Assembly (NCBI GenBank): GCA_958402495.1
Contig: CATXTS010000007.1
Location: forward strand, 1 to 32,015
DNA from: an uncultured Clostridiaceae bacterium
GTDB lineage: Bacteria > Bacillota > Clostridia > TANB77 > CAG-508
Reading direction: 5' to 3'
DNA length: 32,015 nucleotides
In this document: one piece after another, positions 16,561 to 25,216 of the stretch
Layout: every line of letters begins with the position of its first letter
Numbering within the stretch: position 1 is the stretch's first letter
Notes under the pieces: model-generated
What the model saw: the letters and a program-made list of their open reading frames with translations, nothing else
Databases searched by the model: none
Told to the model about the DNA's origin: nothing
Position numbers and translations under genes: made by a program

Positions 16561-17244
16561 TTACCTATTTCTTTCGTCTTTCATAATCTTACCATCTTGT
16601 ATGGTTAAAATTCTATCTGCTTGTGCAGCTATTTTTTCATCATGTGTAATTAGTAAAATGGTTTGATGGTATTTTTGATTAGAAATTTTTAATAAATCCA
16701 TAATTTCTTTAGATACTTTACTATCTAAGTTTCCAGTAGGTTCATCGGCAAGTACAATAGATGGTCTATTCATTAAAGCTCTTCCTATAGAAACACGTTG
16801 TTGTTGTCCTCCAGATAGTTCATTTGGTAAATGTTCCATCCTATCTTGTAAACCTAACGTATGAATTAACTCCTCTAGATATTTCTTATCTTCTTTTTTA
16901 CCATCTAATTTACATGGTAAGGTGATATTTTCTCTTACATTCAAAATTGGAATTAAATTATAAAATTGATAAATTAAACCTATCTTTCTACGTCTGAAAA
17001 CGGCTAAGTCATCATTATCTAGCTGATAAATATCTGTGCCATCTATCCATACCTTTCCACTAGTTGGTCTATCTACACCACCAATTAAATGTAATAATGT
17101 AGATTTACCACTTCCGGAACTTCCAACAATGGCAATAAATTCTCCTTCCTCAACAGAAAAAGAAACATGGTCTAAAGCTACTACCTGTGTATCTTTTTTA
17201 CCATAAGTTTTTGTTAAATTTTCTACTTTTAAAATTTCCTTCAC
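16561..17244 (-). CDS. ABC transporter ATP-binding protein, MacB/LolD-like
   Basis: This is a 227-residue ATPase subunit. It has Walker A GSSGSGKST, the Q-loop at YQFYNLIP, the signature LSGGQQQRVSIGRAL, Walker B IVLADEPTG and the switch His in LLITHDE. The GTG at 17244 is chosen as start because AAGGGGGAT lies just upstream and the length then fits the family; an ATG at 17364 is open but adds about 40 residues without similarity. It powers the FtsX-type permease encoded 12 bases downstream. That permease gene is frameshifted, so the exporter may not work. Confidence 0.9.
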   Translation of the reverse strand: MKEILKVENLTKTYGKKDTQVVALDHVSFSVEEGEFIAIVGSSGSGKSTLLHLIGGVDRPTSGKVWIDGTDIYQLDNDDLAVFRRRKIGLIYQFYNLIPILNVRENITLPCKLDGKKEDKKYLEELIHTLGLQDRMEHLPNELSGGQQQRVSIGRALMNRPSIVLADEPTGNLDSKVSKEIMDLLKISNQKYHQTILLITHDEKIAAQADRILTIQDGKIMKDERNR

Positions 17245-17401
17245 TCTAATATCCCCCTTACGTTTTTCCTTTATTTTACTGTACATTTTATTAAAAATAA
17301 AGTAGTTAAATTCTGAATTATTTATGAAGAAAAAAGACATAGAATATTTTTTCTTCCATGCCATTTTCTATTCCTATTTTCATATTTCTTATTATTTTTT
17401 A

Positions 17402-18781
17402 TTAGGATTTAAAACGATATAAAAAACTATCTATCTTTTCTAAGAATTCATGATTCGTTTTGGTCTTAACCATCTGATTTAATAATTGCTCTGTTACATC
17501 GGCTACAGGCATACTAGATAAAGCTTTTCTTAAGGCGAATACGGTTTCTAATTCTTTTGGTGTTAACAATTTTTCTTCTTTTCTGGTTCCTGATTTATTG
17601 ATATCAATGGCAGGGAAAATACGTTTTTCTGATAAAGACCTATCTAAATGTACTTCCATATTACCCGTTCCTTTAAATTCCTCAAAAATAACATCATCCA
17701 TACGGCTACCTGTCTCGATTAAAGAAGTTGCTAAAATCGTTAAACTTCCGCCATGCTCAATATTTCTTGCAGCCCCAAAGAATTTTTTAGGCTTATGTAA
17801 GGCACTAGGGTCTAAACCACCAGATAAGGTTCTTCCTGAAGAAGGGATAACCAGATTATAAGCACGTGCTAGTCTGGTAATACTATCTAACAAAATTACT
17901 ACGTCTTTTTTATGTTCTACTAATCTTTTAGCTCTTTCTAATACCATCTCTGCTACCTTTACATGATGTTCTGGTAGTTCATCAAATGTAGAATAAATGA
18001 CTTCTCCTTGAATAGAACGTCTCATATCAGTAACTTCTTCTGGTCTTTCATCTATCAATAATACAATTAATTCTACCTCTGGATTGTTCGTACTAATACT
18101 ATTGGCTATTTTCTTTAATAAAGTTGTTTTACCAACTTTAGGAGGCGCTACAATTTGACCTCTTTGTCCTTTTCCAATAGGAGAAATAATATCAATTAGA
18201 CGCATTGCATATTCGTTAGATACGGTTTCTAGCTTTAACCTTTCTTCTGGATAAATAGGTGTTAAGTCATCAAATTTTATACGTCTATAAGCCTTTTCTG
18301 GTGCTTCTCCATTCACTTCCCCTACATAAATTAAGGCAGGAAATTTTTCTCCTTCTTTTGGAAGTCTAGCAATTCCTTTTATTTTATCGCCTTTATCTAA
18401 ACGAAATCTTCTAATTTGGATTGGCGAAATATAAATATCTTTTGGTGTAGATAGATAATTTTCACCTCTTAAAAAACCATAACCATCTGGTAAGATTTCT
18501 AAGATTCCCTCAACAATTCTATCCTCTTCACTTGTTAATTGGTAACCTGCACCAGCTTGTAACATAGGCTCTTCCTCTGTTTTTGTCTCTTCATTTTCAC
18601 GTACTAATGGATAGAATTTTTTAGGTTCTGCTACTATTTTTTCTTCTATATTTTTATTTTCTTCTTTATCACTATCTAACAATTGTATTAATTCTTCTTT
18701 CTTTAATTTTGATACATTCTTAATACCTTTTTCCTTGGCAAATTGACGCAATTCTACCAATGTTGCATTTTGTAAATCCAT
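17402..18781 (-). CDS. rho: Transcription termination factor Rho
   Basis: This is a 459-residue RNA-dependent ATPase that ends transcripts. An N-terminal helical domain (about 1-40, LVELRQFAKEKGIKNVSKLK) is followed by a charged linker. Next comes the RNA-binding cold-shock-like domain (GILEILPDGYGFLRG, 92-106) and the ATPase core. Walker A is APPKVGKTTLLKK (212-224) and Walker B is VVILLDSITRLARAY. The secondary RNA site is in the region ending PSSGRTLSGGLDP. The start is supported by GGGGGG 9 bases upstream. It has its own promoter at 18894-18922 with a leader of about 110 bases, which may allow autoregulation as known for rho genes. Confidence 0.96.
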   Translation of the reverse strand: MDLQNATLVELRQFAKEKGIKNVSKLKKEELIQLLDSDKEENKNIEEKIVAEPKKFYPLVRENEETKTEEEPMLQAGAGYQLTSEEDRIVEGILEILPDGYGFLRGENYLSTPKDIYISPIQIRRFRLDKGDKIKGIARLPKEGEKFPALIYVGEVNGEAPEKAYRRIKFDDLTPIYPEERLKLETVSNEYAMRLIDIISPIGKGQRGQIVAPPKVGKTTLLKKIANSISTNNPEVELIVLLIDERPEEVTDMRRSIQGEVIYSTFDELPEHHVKVAEMVLERAKRLVEHKKDVVILLDSITRLARAYNLVIPSSGRTLSGGLDPSALHKPKKFFGAARNIEHGGSLTILATSLIETGSRMDDVIFEEFKGTGNMEVHLDRSLSEKRIFPAIDINKSGTRKEEKLLTPKELETVFALRKALSSMPVADVTEQLLNQMVKTKTNHEFLEKIDSFLYRFKS

Positions 18782-18893
18782 ACAAAATAGCCCCCCTATT
18801 CTTTTATTTATTCTTTCTTTTATTGATTGTTTTTGTTAACATCTTTCCTCTGGAAAAAACAAGAAATTAACTCTTTTTGAAGTAACTGTTATT

Positions 18894-18922
18894 ATTATAC
18901 TACTTTTTACAAAAAATGTAAA
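18894..18922 (-). promoter_or_regulatory. Sigma-A promoter of rho
   Basis: Read leftward, TTTACA (18922-18917) and TATAAT (18899-18894) are separated by 17 bp. The -35 adjoins the terminator of the divIC gene. Confidence 0.7.
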
Positions 18923-18926
18923 GAAA

Positions 18927-18948
18927 AAAAGAGATTTTCATCTCTTTT
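18927..18948 (-). terminator. Terminator of the yabP-yabQ-divIC operon
   Basis: AAAAGAGAT (18927-18935) and ATCTCTTTT (18940-18948) form a 9-bp stem. Read leftward it starts 16 bases after the divIC stop and is followed by TTTTCTTTAC. Confidence 0.7.
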
Positions 18949-18964
18949 GTATTCTATAAAATTT

Positions 18965-19240
18965 CTATTTAGCCATATCAATATAAACTCTTTCATTTGG
19001 TAAATACATACCTAACTTTTCTCTAGCAACTTCTTCTATATATTCTGGAGAATTTACATTGTCTTTCATATTTGTTAAAGATTCTTTTGTATCTTCTTCT
19101 TTAGCAATTTGTGTTTCATAATTATCTACTTCTTGTTGGTAAGCACTTAATGTTTGTTGTTGAGAAATAAAAATACTAATTACATAAATAGCTAAGATAC
19201 CAACGAATATTTTTTTATAAAATTTCTTTAAAATTTTCAT
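18965..19240 (-). CDS. divIC: Septum formation initiator, DivIC/FtsB-like
   Basis: This small bitopic membrane protein acts at the division site. A basic start (MKILKKFYKK) is followed by a membrane helix (IFVGILAIYVISIFI). A coiled coil follows (QQTLSAYQQEVDNYETQIAKEE), and then the conserved end EYIEEVAREKLGMYLPNERVY. The ATG at 19240 fits the family best. ATGs at 19252 and 19279 are in frame, and the GGAGAG site lies between them, so the start is not certain. The place directly after yabP-yabQ matches the Bacillus gene order. Length is about 91 residues. Confidence 0.9.
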   Translation of the reverse strand: MKILKKFYKKIFVGILAIYVISIFISQQQTLSAYQQEVDNYETQIAKEEDTKESLTNMKDNVNSPEYIEEVAREKLGMYLPNERVYIDMAK

Positions 19241-19295
19241 ATGTTTTATCATCTCTCCAGTTTTTATCAATTTGTACAAATCTAAATTACTCTAA

Positions 19296-19853
19296 TTATA
19301 TTTTTCTACATTTTTTATGAAATTCCTTCTTTTTATTAACGTTTTCCTTAACTTTTTTTATTTTTTTCTCCTTTTTTACTTTTTCCGTAAGTTTTTTGTT
19401 AAAATTTGTAGAAAGTTTACGGATATTGATAACTAAAAAAGAAAATGGTTTTCCTATGACTTTCTTAAAAAATCTAAATAATATAGAAAAAGGATAAAAT
19501 ACTATTTTTAGAATTTTAGCAATGATGGTTTTACAAAAAGTTAAAATAGTAACATTAAATTTTATGAAATAGCGACTAATTGTTAGTATGTAAATTAAAA
19601 TACCCGATAATAGTCCTAAAATCACATAACTTCTAATTTCTCCATTTTGAAAGGTAAATAAAATGTATAGTAGAAAACTACCTGTACATATCCAAAATAA
19701 GATATCTTCTATATAAGTAACTATATCCGGTGTTTTAAAAGATCTTCTTAGAATTCTAAATAAATCAAAAAAAATACCTATCATCATGCCACTTATGGTA
19801 AAAATGAGCAAAGAATATAGTTGTGTTATAAGTGTATTTTCCAAATGATTCAC
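19296..19853 (-). CDS. yabQ: Spore cortex biosynthesis protein YabQ
   Basis: This 185-residue membrane protein is needed for spore cortex formation in the mother-cell membrane. Family features are the N-terminal helix QLYSLLIFTISGMMIGIFFD, then LFRILRRSFKTPDIVTYIEDILFWI, then two further hydrophobic segments (LLYILFTFQNG and YVILGLLSGILIYILTI). The last 60 residues are very rich in Lys. The frame opens at a GTG (19853) with no room for a ribosome site. A TTG three codons later (19844) has GAGGGTGA at a better distance and may be the true start. It follows yabP by 6 bases. Confidence 0.92.
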   Translation of the reverse strand: MNHLENTLITQLYSLLIFTISGMMIGIFFDLFRILRRSFKTPDIVTYIEDILFWICTGSFLLYILFTFQNGEIRSYVILGLLSGILIYILTISRYFIKFNVTILTFCKTIIAKILKIVFYPFSILFRFFKKVIGKPFSFLVINIRKLSTNFNKKLTEKVKKEKKIKKVKENVNKKKEFHKKCRKI

Positions 19854-19859
19854 CCTCTA

Positions 19860-20156
19860 TTATTTAAATATTTTGCCTAAAAAGCCACTTGCTTTTTTAT
19901 CCATATCATTTTCACTATATGCTAAGTTATAAATCTCACCCTCTACAATTACTTCGGAAGTATCAATACTCAATTTGTTAATTCTTAGGTTCTCTCCTTT
20001 TATCGTTAATAAGCCTAAGTCTGTTTCTACAATAACCACTTGGTCATCAAAGCTAAGTACATCTAATACACCTGAAATACTTAGTTTTTCTCTGTTTTCT
20101 AATACTAGATTTTGAATGACATTGGTATTGGTCATTTTTCTTTCTTCTAATGCCAT
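19860..20156 (-). CDS. yabP: Sporulation protein YabP
   Basis: This is a 98-residue beta-rich protein of the YabP/YqfC family, known from the spore-formation programme. Conserved features are LENREKLSISGVLDVLSFDD and VVIVETDLGLLTIKGENLRI, followed by LSIDTSEVIVEGEIYNLAYS. AGGAGG lies 9 bases before the ATG. It is the first gene of yabP-yabQ-divIC. Sporulation sigma control is likely from family knowledge, but I could not point to a convincing sigma-E promoter in the 180 bases upstream. Confidence 0.93.
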   Translation of the reverse strand: MALEERKMTNTNVIQNLVLENREKLSISGVLDVLSFDDQVVIVETDLGLLTIKGENLRINKLSIDTSEVIVEGEIYNLAYSENDMDKKASGFLGKIFK

Positions 20157-20290
20157 TTTACATGCCTCCTCTTTTTTTCTTTCATTGTCATATATCTATA
20201 TATATTCAAGTCTTGTCTACTTTAGAACTGGATTTCCTATGATTTTTCTATCTAACAAATAAACTCTCTATCTATTTTTATTTCATAGAA

Positions 20291-20320
20291 AAAAGAATAT
20301 CCCATCAGTGATATCCTTTT
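20291..20320 (-). terminator. Terminator of the 990-residue protein gene
   Basis: Read leftward, AAAAGGATATC pairs with GATATTCTTTT (20320-20310 with 20301-20291) across an 8-base loop, with one G-U pair and a U-rich end. It lies about 20 bases after the stop. Confidence 0.7.
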
Positions 20321-20340
20321 TCCTTCTATTCTTCTTTTTC

Positions 20341-23313
20341 TTAATAAGTAATGGTATAAGATAAAACTTGGTTTTCCTGATAGCCACACCCTAAGTCATA
20401 AGTATAAGTTGTTTCTGTATAACTTTGTGTACATCTTCCCGTTGTGGTACCTGTCCAAGAGGTTCCATATCCCCAAGTAACTTGTCCTGTAACTCTATGT
20501 CCTTTTGAACAATAGCCTGCTACTGGTCCTGCCATACAGTCTCCATTGTCCCATTGTTCCCATCCTGCATTATCACGATTCATAGATACATTCTCATTAC
20601 ATTGTTTTGTAACTGTATGTGGTGTTTTTACATAGCAGCCACCTGCTGTTGTATTATTTCCTGTATGATGATGTTTATTGGTTATCATAGTAATGGCTTT
20701 AGAAATGGTTTCTTTACTATTACCTGCATTATCCACTGTTAATACATGTAAATAGTAGGTTCCGTCTGTAGAAATAGGAAGACTTAATGGTTGCCCATTA
20801 CTAGTAAAACTACCACCTGTGTAACTTGCACTGTTGGTTCCTATTGCTGTAGCACTTTTGTTAAATATCCATTTTGTTTTACTTATATTTACATTACTTT
20901 CATTGTCTTTGTGTGTAACTGTTACAGTTACTTTTGGATTAGCCGTTACCGTTCCTGCGCCACTTAAATTAAGTGTTGCTGCTTGTGGTGCTGTTTTATC
21001 AATATTGGTTACATTGCCTGTTGCGTAACCACCTATTTGTTCTGTACTATCTTTTACTCTAGCATATACTACTCCATTAGCAGTCATTGTAATGCCTGTA
21101 GATGGATAATTTGTCCAGGTGCTTCCGTTTGTACTGTACTGTAAGGTATATCCGTTACTACTAACAGTTGTTGTTATTTTTACAACTACATTTCCATTTG
21201 TCCAGGTACTTGGTGAATAACTAAACGTTGTATTACTTGTATTTAATTGTGGTACGTTTTGCGTATTACTACTTACACTACCTGTTATTTTTTCATTGCC
21301 AGCATTATCTACTGCTTTCATCTTAAAATGATAGGAAGTTCCTTGCTTTAAATTCTGAAAAGTATAACTGGTTCCTGATTGTCCTGCATTTGGTTCCCAA
21401 GTAGCACCATTATCTTTACTAAAGTAATATTTCGCGATTCCACTACTTCCATTGGTACTCGTTTTTGCCTGATCAGTAGTATTTCCTGTTAGTGTAGCAC
21501 TATTACTAGTTAGAGTTACTTTAGCATTAAATCCATTTGGCGCTAGCTTATCAATATTGGCTATATTCCCTGTCATATAACCACCTATTTGATTCATACT
21601 ATCTTTTAGTCTAACATAGATAGTTCCATTAGTACTTACTTGAAATCCAGAACTTGGGTAATTGTACCAGTTATTACCGTCTATACTATATTGTAAAGTA
21701 TAGCCACTAACTGTAGTTGTAATTTTGATAACTACATTACCATTGGTCCAGGTACTTGGTGTATAACTAAAAGTTGTATTAGCTGTATTTAAACCTGGTA
21801 TCGTTTGTGTAGTTCCACTTACCACATCAGTTACTTTTTCATTATTAGCATTATCAATCGCTTTCATTTTAAAAGAATATGTCTTTGCTTGTGTCAAATT
21901 TTGAAAGGTATAGCTGGTTCCTGTTTGTCCCTCCCTTGGTTCCCAAGTAGCACCATTGTCTTTACTAAAATAGTATTTGGCGATTCCACTACTTCCATTG
22001 GTACTTGTTTTTGCCTGGTCAGTAGTACTTCCAGTTAGTGTAGCACTATTACTGGTTAAGCTTACCTTTGGCGTAAAACTATTTGGTGCTAACTTATCTA
22101 TATTGGCTACATTACCAGTTGCATAATTTCCTACTTGTCCAGTGCTATCTTTTACTCTGGCATAAATTGTTCCATTTTCCGTCATAGTAATACCTGTAGA
22201 TGGATAATTGGTCCAACTACTACCATTTGTACTATATTCTAATAGGTAATCTGTTACAGAAGTAGTTATTTTTACCATTACATTTCCATTAGTCCATGTA
22301 CTTGGTGTATAAGTAAATGTTGTGTTGCTAGTAATTAAGTCTGGTATTTCTGCCGTTGTTTTTTTCACGATAGCACTTACTTTCTCATTTCCTGCTTTAT
22401 CAACTGCTTTTACTGTAAAACTGTATTCTTTGGCCTGTGTTAAATTAGAAAAAGTATATTTATTAGAAACTTGTCCCATACTTGGCTCCCAAGTATCCCC
22501 ATTATCTTTACTAAAATAATATTTCGCAATACCACTACTACCATCTGTATCTGTTCTTGCTTGATCTGTTACGGTTGCTGTTATAGTTGCTCGATTACTA
22601 TTTATCTCTACTTGTGGCGTGAAAGCATTAGGGGATAATTTGTCAATATTTAGTATATTGGTAGTGGCATACCCGCCTGCTTCTGATTTATCATTAGCAA
22701 GTCTTGCATAAATGGTACCATTGTTAGTTACTTGTATTTCTTGACTGTATTCTTTCCAAGTAATAGCATCTAAACTATATTGTAGATGATAACCGGTAAT
22801 TCTAGATACTATAGCTATTTTAACAGTTTTATTGGTCCAGTCTGTTGGTGTCATAGTAAAGGTTATATCACTTTGTTGTAAATCTGGCGGAATAGTATCG
22901 CCTTGTTTTCCAATATAATCTGTCCCACTAGGTGTTACAATGTAAACATATTCTTCTGGCGTTATAACCTGCACGGTTGTTTCATTTCTTCTAATTATTT
23001 GAGAGTCCTTGAATAGTTCTTTTTCTTTTATCTTTTCTTCATAAGCATCCATCATTTCTTTCAAAGAGATTCTTTCTAGATTTCGTTTAACTTCTAATTC
23101 TGGTCTAATAATTTCTATATGTTCTGCATAAGCGTTAATCTGTGTCTCTTCTTTTGCTATTCTTGATTTTTCTAATAGTCCATTTTCACCCATAACTAGT
23201 GTTAGACTTACACCTGCTAATATGATAATAGCAATTATGGTGACGACTAGAACCATTAATGTGACTGCTCTTTCTGGTTTTGGAGAAAAGTTTTTTATTT
23301 TTTTCATTTTCAT
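20341..23313 (-). CDS. Pilin-like N-terminus, Ig/FN3-type repeat surface protein
   Basis: This 990-residue protein looks exported. Residues 16-44 (AVTLMVLVVTIIAIIILAG and on) resemble the type IV prepilin segment common in Clostridia: basic start, small residue at the cut site, long hydrophobic helix. A charged helix (50-105) follows. Then come repeats of about 180 residues at 150-329, 330-510 and 511-691, and a half repeat at 692-775. Each combines an Ig-like half (TPSTWTNGNV, ATGNVANIDKLAP) and an FN3-like half (SSGIAKYYFSKDNG, YTFQNLTQAK, NAGNEK). Another beta domain (776-876) and a tail with six Cys (893-976) end the protein. Adhesion is inferred. It lies 20 bases after the 154-residue protein gene. 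Confidence 0.8.
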   Translation of the reverse strand: MKMKKIKNFSPKPERAVTLMVLVVTIIAIIILAGVSLTLVMGENGLLEKSRIAKEETQINAYAEHIEIIRPELEVKRNLERISLKEMMDAYEEKIKEKELFKDSQIIRRNETTVQVITPEEYVYIVTPSGTDYIGKQGDTIPPDLQQSDITFTMTPTDWTNKTVKIAIVSRITGYHLQYSLDAITWKEYSQEIQVTNNGTIYARLANDKSEAGGYATTNILNIDKLSPNAFTPQVEINSNRATITATVTDQARTDTDGSSGIAKYYFSKDNGDTWEPSMGQVSNKYTFSNLTQAKEYSFTVKAVDKAGNEKVSAIVKKTTAEIPDLITSNTTFTYTPSTWTNGNVMVKITTSVTDYLLEYSTNGSSWTNYPSTGITMTENGTIYARVKDSTGQVGNYATGNVANIDKLAPNSFTPKVSLTSNSATLTGSTTDQAKTSTNGSSGIAKYYFSKDNGATWEPREGQTGTSYTFQNLTQAKTYSFKMKAIDNANNEKVTDVVSGTTQTIPGLNTANTTFSYTPSTWTNGNVVIKITTTVSGYTLQYSIDGNNWYNYPSSGFQVSTNGTIYVRLKDSMNQIGGYMTGNIANIDKLAPNGFNAKVTLTSNSATLTGNTTDQAKTSTNGSSGIAKYYFSKDNGATWEPNAGQSGTSYTFQNLKQGTSYHFKMKAVDNAGNEKITGSVSSNTQNVPQLNTSNTTFSYSPSTWTNGNVVVKITTTVSSNGYTLQYSTNGSTWTNYPSTGITMTANGVVYARVKDSTEQIGGYATGNVTNIDKTAPQAATLNLSGAGTVTANPKVTVTVTHKDNESNVNISKTKWIFNKSATAIGTNSASYTGGSFTSNGQPLSLPISTDGTYYLHVLTVDNAGNSKETISKAITMITNKHHHTGNNTTAGGCYVKTPHTVTKQCNENVSMNRDNAGWEQWDNGDCMAGPVAGYCSKGHRVTGQVTWGYGTSWTGTTTGRCTQSYTETTYTYDLGCGYQENQVLSYTITY
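20989..22866 (-). repeat. Coding tandem repeats, about 542 bp each
   Basis: There are three and a half direct repeats inside the 990-residue gene. Units run about 22866-22327, 22326-21784 and 21783-21241, with a half unit 21240-20989. The second and third units are much more alike than either is to the first, which suggests later duplication. Repeat number could vary between strains by recombination. Confidence 0.75.
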
Positions 23314-23333
23314 GACTTATTTTCCCCACCTTT

Positions 23334-23798
23334 CTATTTTTGATGAATGACAAAATCATAAGCATTAGCATAGTCAAAGGTAGCACTAATACTTAATTGT
23401 GCGCTTTGTCCTGGTTGTAACTGACCTATAAAGCCTCCTACTGTAATAATTTCATTATCTGCTCTATCTAATATTTGTATAATAATAGGATATCCACCTT
23501 TTACCGTATCACTAGTATTCGTTATGGTTCCTAGTAAGATACTAACATTATCTTTTTCTGTTAATTGAAATTGACTAATCTCCATTCCGTTAAATGTTTT
23601 TGTTTCTGCTAATTTGGTACTATTATTTAATTTGGTTCCATCTTCTAATACATCCACAAATTCTTCTTTTATTGTATTAGTAATCGTTCCTGCTGTTTGT
23701 TTTTCTTTTCTTTGTATCATTATCCAAGTAGTACATGCTACAATTGCAGTAGCTAATAATACAATCCATATAACTATTTTTCTCTTTTTTGCTTTCAT
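23334..23798 (-). CDS. Membrane-anchored protein with FxLYD-like domain
   Basis: This is a 154-residue protein. A basic start (MKAKKRK) and one hydrophobic helix (IVIWIVLLATAIVACTTWIMI, 8-28) anchor it. The exported part has a linker and then a beta-rich domain with NVSILLGTITNTSDTVKGGYP and LQPGQSAQLSISATFDYANA, resembling FxLYD-type domains. The Cys at 22 lies within the helix and lacks a proper lipobox. AGGAGG lies before the ATG. It has its own promoter at 23836 and precedes the pilin-like repeat protein by 20 bases, so the two are probably made together. The function is unknown; assisting or anchoring its large neighbour is a guess. Confidence 0.75.
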   Translation of the reverse strand: MKAKKRKIVIWIVLLATAIVACTTWIMIQRKEKQTAGTITNTIKEEFVDVLEDGTKLNNSTKLAETKTFNGMEISQFQLTEKDNVSILLGTITNTSDTVKGGYPIIIQILDRADNEIITVGGFIGQLQPGQSAQLSISATFDYANAYDFVIHQK

Positions 23799-23835
23799 TT
23801 AAGCTCCTCCTTTGTTTTCTAATAACTCTGTCTTT

Positions 23836-23864
23836 ATTATACCCTACATCCGATTTTATGTCTA
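23836..23864 (-). promoter_or_regulatory. Sigma-A promoter of the 154-residue protein gene
   Basis: Read leftward, TAGACA (23864-23859) and TATAAT (23841-23836) are separated by 17 bp. The start of transcription would be about 30 bases before the ATG. Confidence 0.65.
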
Positions 23865-23898
23865 TGTTTTTCTTTATAATCTTGGTAATTTAAAGTAG

Positions 23899-23926
23899 AA
23901 AATAGTAGCATGGAAGCTACTATTTT
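23899..23926 (-). terminator. Terminator of lysC
   Basis: AAAATAGTAGC (23899-23909) and GCTACTATTTT (23916-23926) form an 11-bp stem with loop ATGGAA. Read leftward it begins at the last base of the lysC stop codon. Confidence 0.7.
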
Positions 23927-25146
23927 TACATGATGTTTTGTTCTTGAATTAATGCTTTGTGCAATTGTTCTAACAAACTATTGGATGCTTTTTGATCTAG
24001 CATAAAAGCAATTTTAGATTCATTAATTTCTAAGTCTGTTATTTGCAAAGTATTTAATTCTACAATTTCCATAATTTTGTGTAATATAGAATCATCATTC
24101 ATAATACCATGACCGACTATAGCAATTCTAGATACGTTTTGGTAAGTGGTATCAAACATTTGCAATTGATTTTCTAGTAAATCTTGAAATTTATTTAAAG
24201 TGGCTGCTTTAATTGTAAAATATACTTCAAAACTATAATGGCTATGATTTACAAAATGATTAGCTTGTATTTTCTTTTCTAATAATAAATCAAATAATTT
24301 ATGGAATAATTCTGGTGAATAAGTCTCATATTTCATTTGCACACGGATGATATCATCATTTTTTACAATACTCTTTACATTCGTGTCCTCTATTTTATCT
24401 TGTACAATAGTACCTGGTTTATTATTAAAAGTAGATTTTGTAACAATTGGTATATGATATTTCTGTCCTACTTCGATACAACGATTATGTAGGACTTTTG
24501 CTCCTTCATCAGCAATTTCTAACATTTCTTCGTAAGATAAAGTTTGTAATTTTTTAGCAATAGTAACTTTGTTAGGGTCTGTAGTATAAACCCCATCTAC
24601 ATCTGAAAAGATATAACAATGCTTTGCTTGTAAAGCAGAGGCAATGGCTACCGCTGTTGTGTCAGAACCTCCTCTTCCTAATGTAGTAATGTCAGACGAT
24701 TCATTGATTCCTTGAAATCCTGCAATAACTACAATTTTACCTTTTGCCAATTCTTGCTGTATTCTTCTGGTATCAATATTTTCTATTTTAGCTTCTTGAT
24801 TTGTCTTTGTTGTATAAATACCAGCTTGCCATCCTGTAAGAGAAATTGCCTCATAACCTAGTCGATTTAATAGAATGGCTAATTTTGACATAGAGATTTG
24901 CTCTCCTGTACTTAACAATACATCTAATTCTCTATCTGTTGGTATAGCAGATAATTCTTTTGCTTCTTTGATAAGGGTATCTGTTGTTTTTCCTTGTGCT
25001 GAAACCACGACAACCACCTGGTTTCCTTGTTCATATAAGTCAATAATCTTTTGCGCAACCACATTTAATTTTAAATTGTCCGCTACGCTACTTCCTCCAA
25101 ATTTTAATACAACTATTGTGTCCATATTTATTGGCACCTTCTTCAT
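23926..25146 (-). CDS. lysC: Aspartate kinase
   Basis: This 406-residue enzyme phosphorylates aspartate, the first step towards lysine, threonine, methionine and diaminopimelate. It has the kinase start VVLKFGGSSVAD and VIAGFQGINESSDITTLGRGGSDTTA (split by motifs at GFQG and GRGGSDTTA). Next come SDVDGVYTTDPNKV and LSYEEMLEIADEGAKVLHNR. A C-terminal tandem ACT-like region follows with VNHSHYSFEVYFT and RIAIVGHGIMNDD. ACT domains imply feedback control by an end product; which one cannot be told. The frame starts at 25146 with AGGAG 10 bases upstream. A second ATG at 25125 with AAGAAGGTG fits the family's usual start equally well. No lysine riboswitch is visible in the 70-base gap upstream. 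Confidence 0.95.
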   Translation of the reverse strand: MKKVPINMDTIVVLKFGGSSVADNLKLNVVAQKIIDLYEQGNQVVVVVSAQGKTTDTLIKEAKELSAIPTDRELDVLLSTGEQISMSKLAILLNRLGYEAISLTGWQAGIYTTKTNQEAKIENIDTRRIQQELAKGKIVVIAGFQGINESSDITTLGRGGSDTTAVAIASALQAKHCYIFSDVDGVYTTDPNKVTIAKKLQTLSYEEMLEIADEGAKVLHNRCIEVGQKYHIPIVTKSTFNNKPGTIVQDKIEDTNVKSIVKNDDIIRVQMKYETYSPELFHKLFDLLLEKKIQANHFVNHSHYSFEVYFTIKAATLNKFQDLLENQLQMFDTTYQNVSRIAIVGHGIMNDDSILHKIMEIVELNTLQITDLEINESKIAFMLDQKASNSLLEQLHKALIQEQNIM

Positions 25147-25216
25147 AATTTATAAACTCCTATTTAATTATAAATATGGCTATAATTTATTATATTCGAT
25201 TTGATAAAAGTTGGTC

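Noticed and set aside
17245..17364. ATG at 17364 as start of the ABC ATPase
   Set aside because: The extra 40 residues are not like the family, and a strong ribosome site precedes the GTG at 17244.
20989..22866. Regular repeats as a possible CRISPR array
   Set aside because: The repeats are about 542 bp long, lie in one open frame and code for protein domains.
25147..25216. Lysine riboswitch upstream of lysC
   Set aside because: The gap is only 70 bases and A+T-rich, too short for the lysine aptamer, and no characteristic stems are visible.
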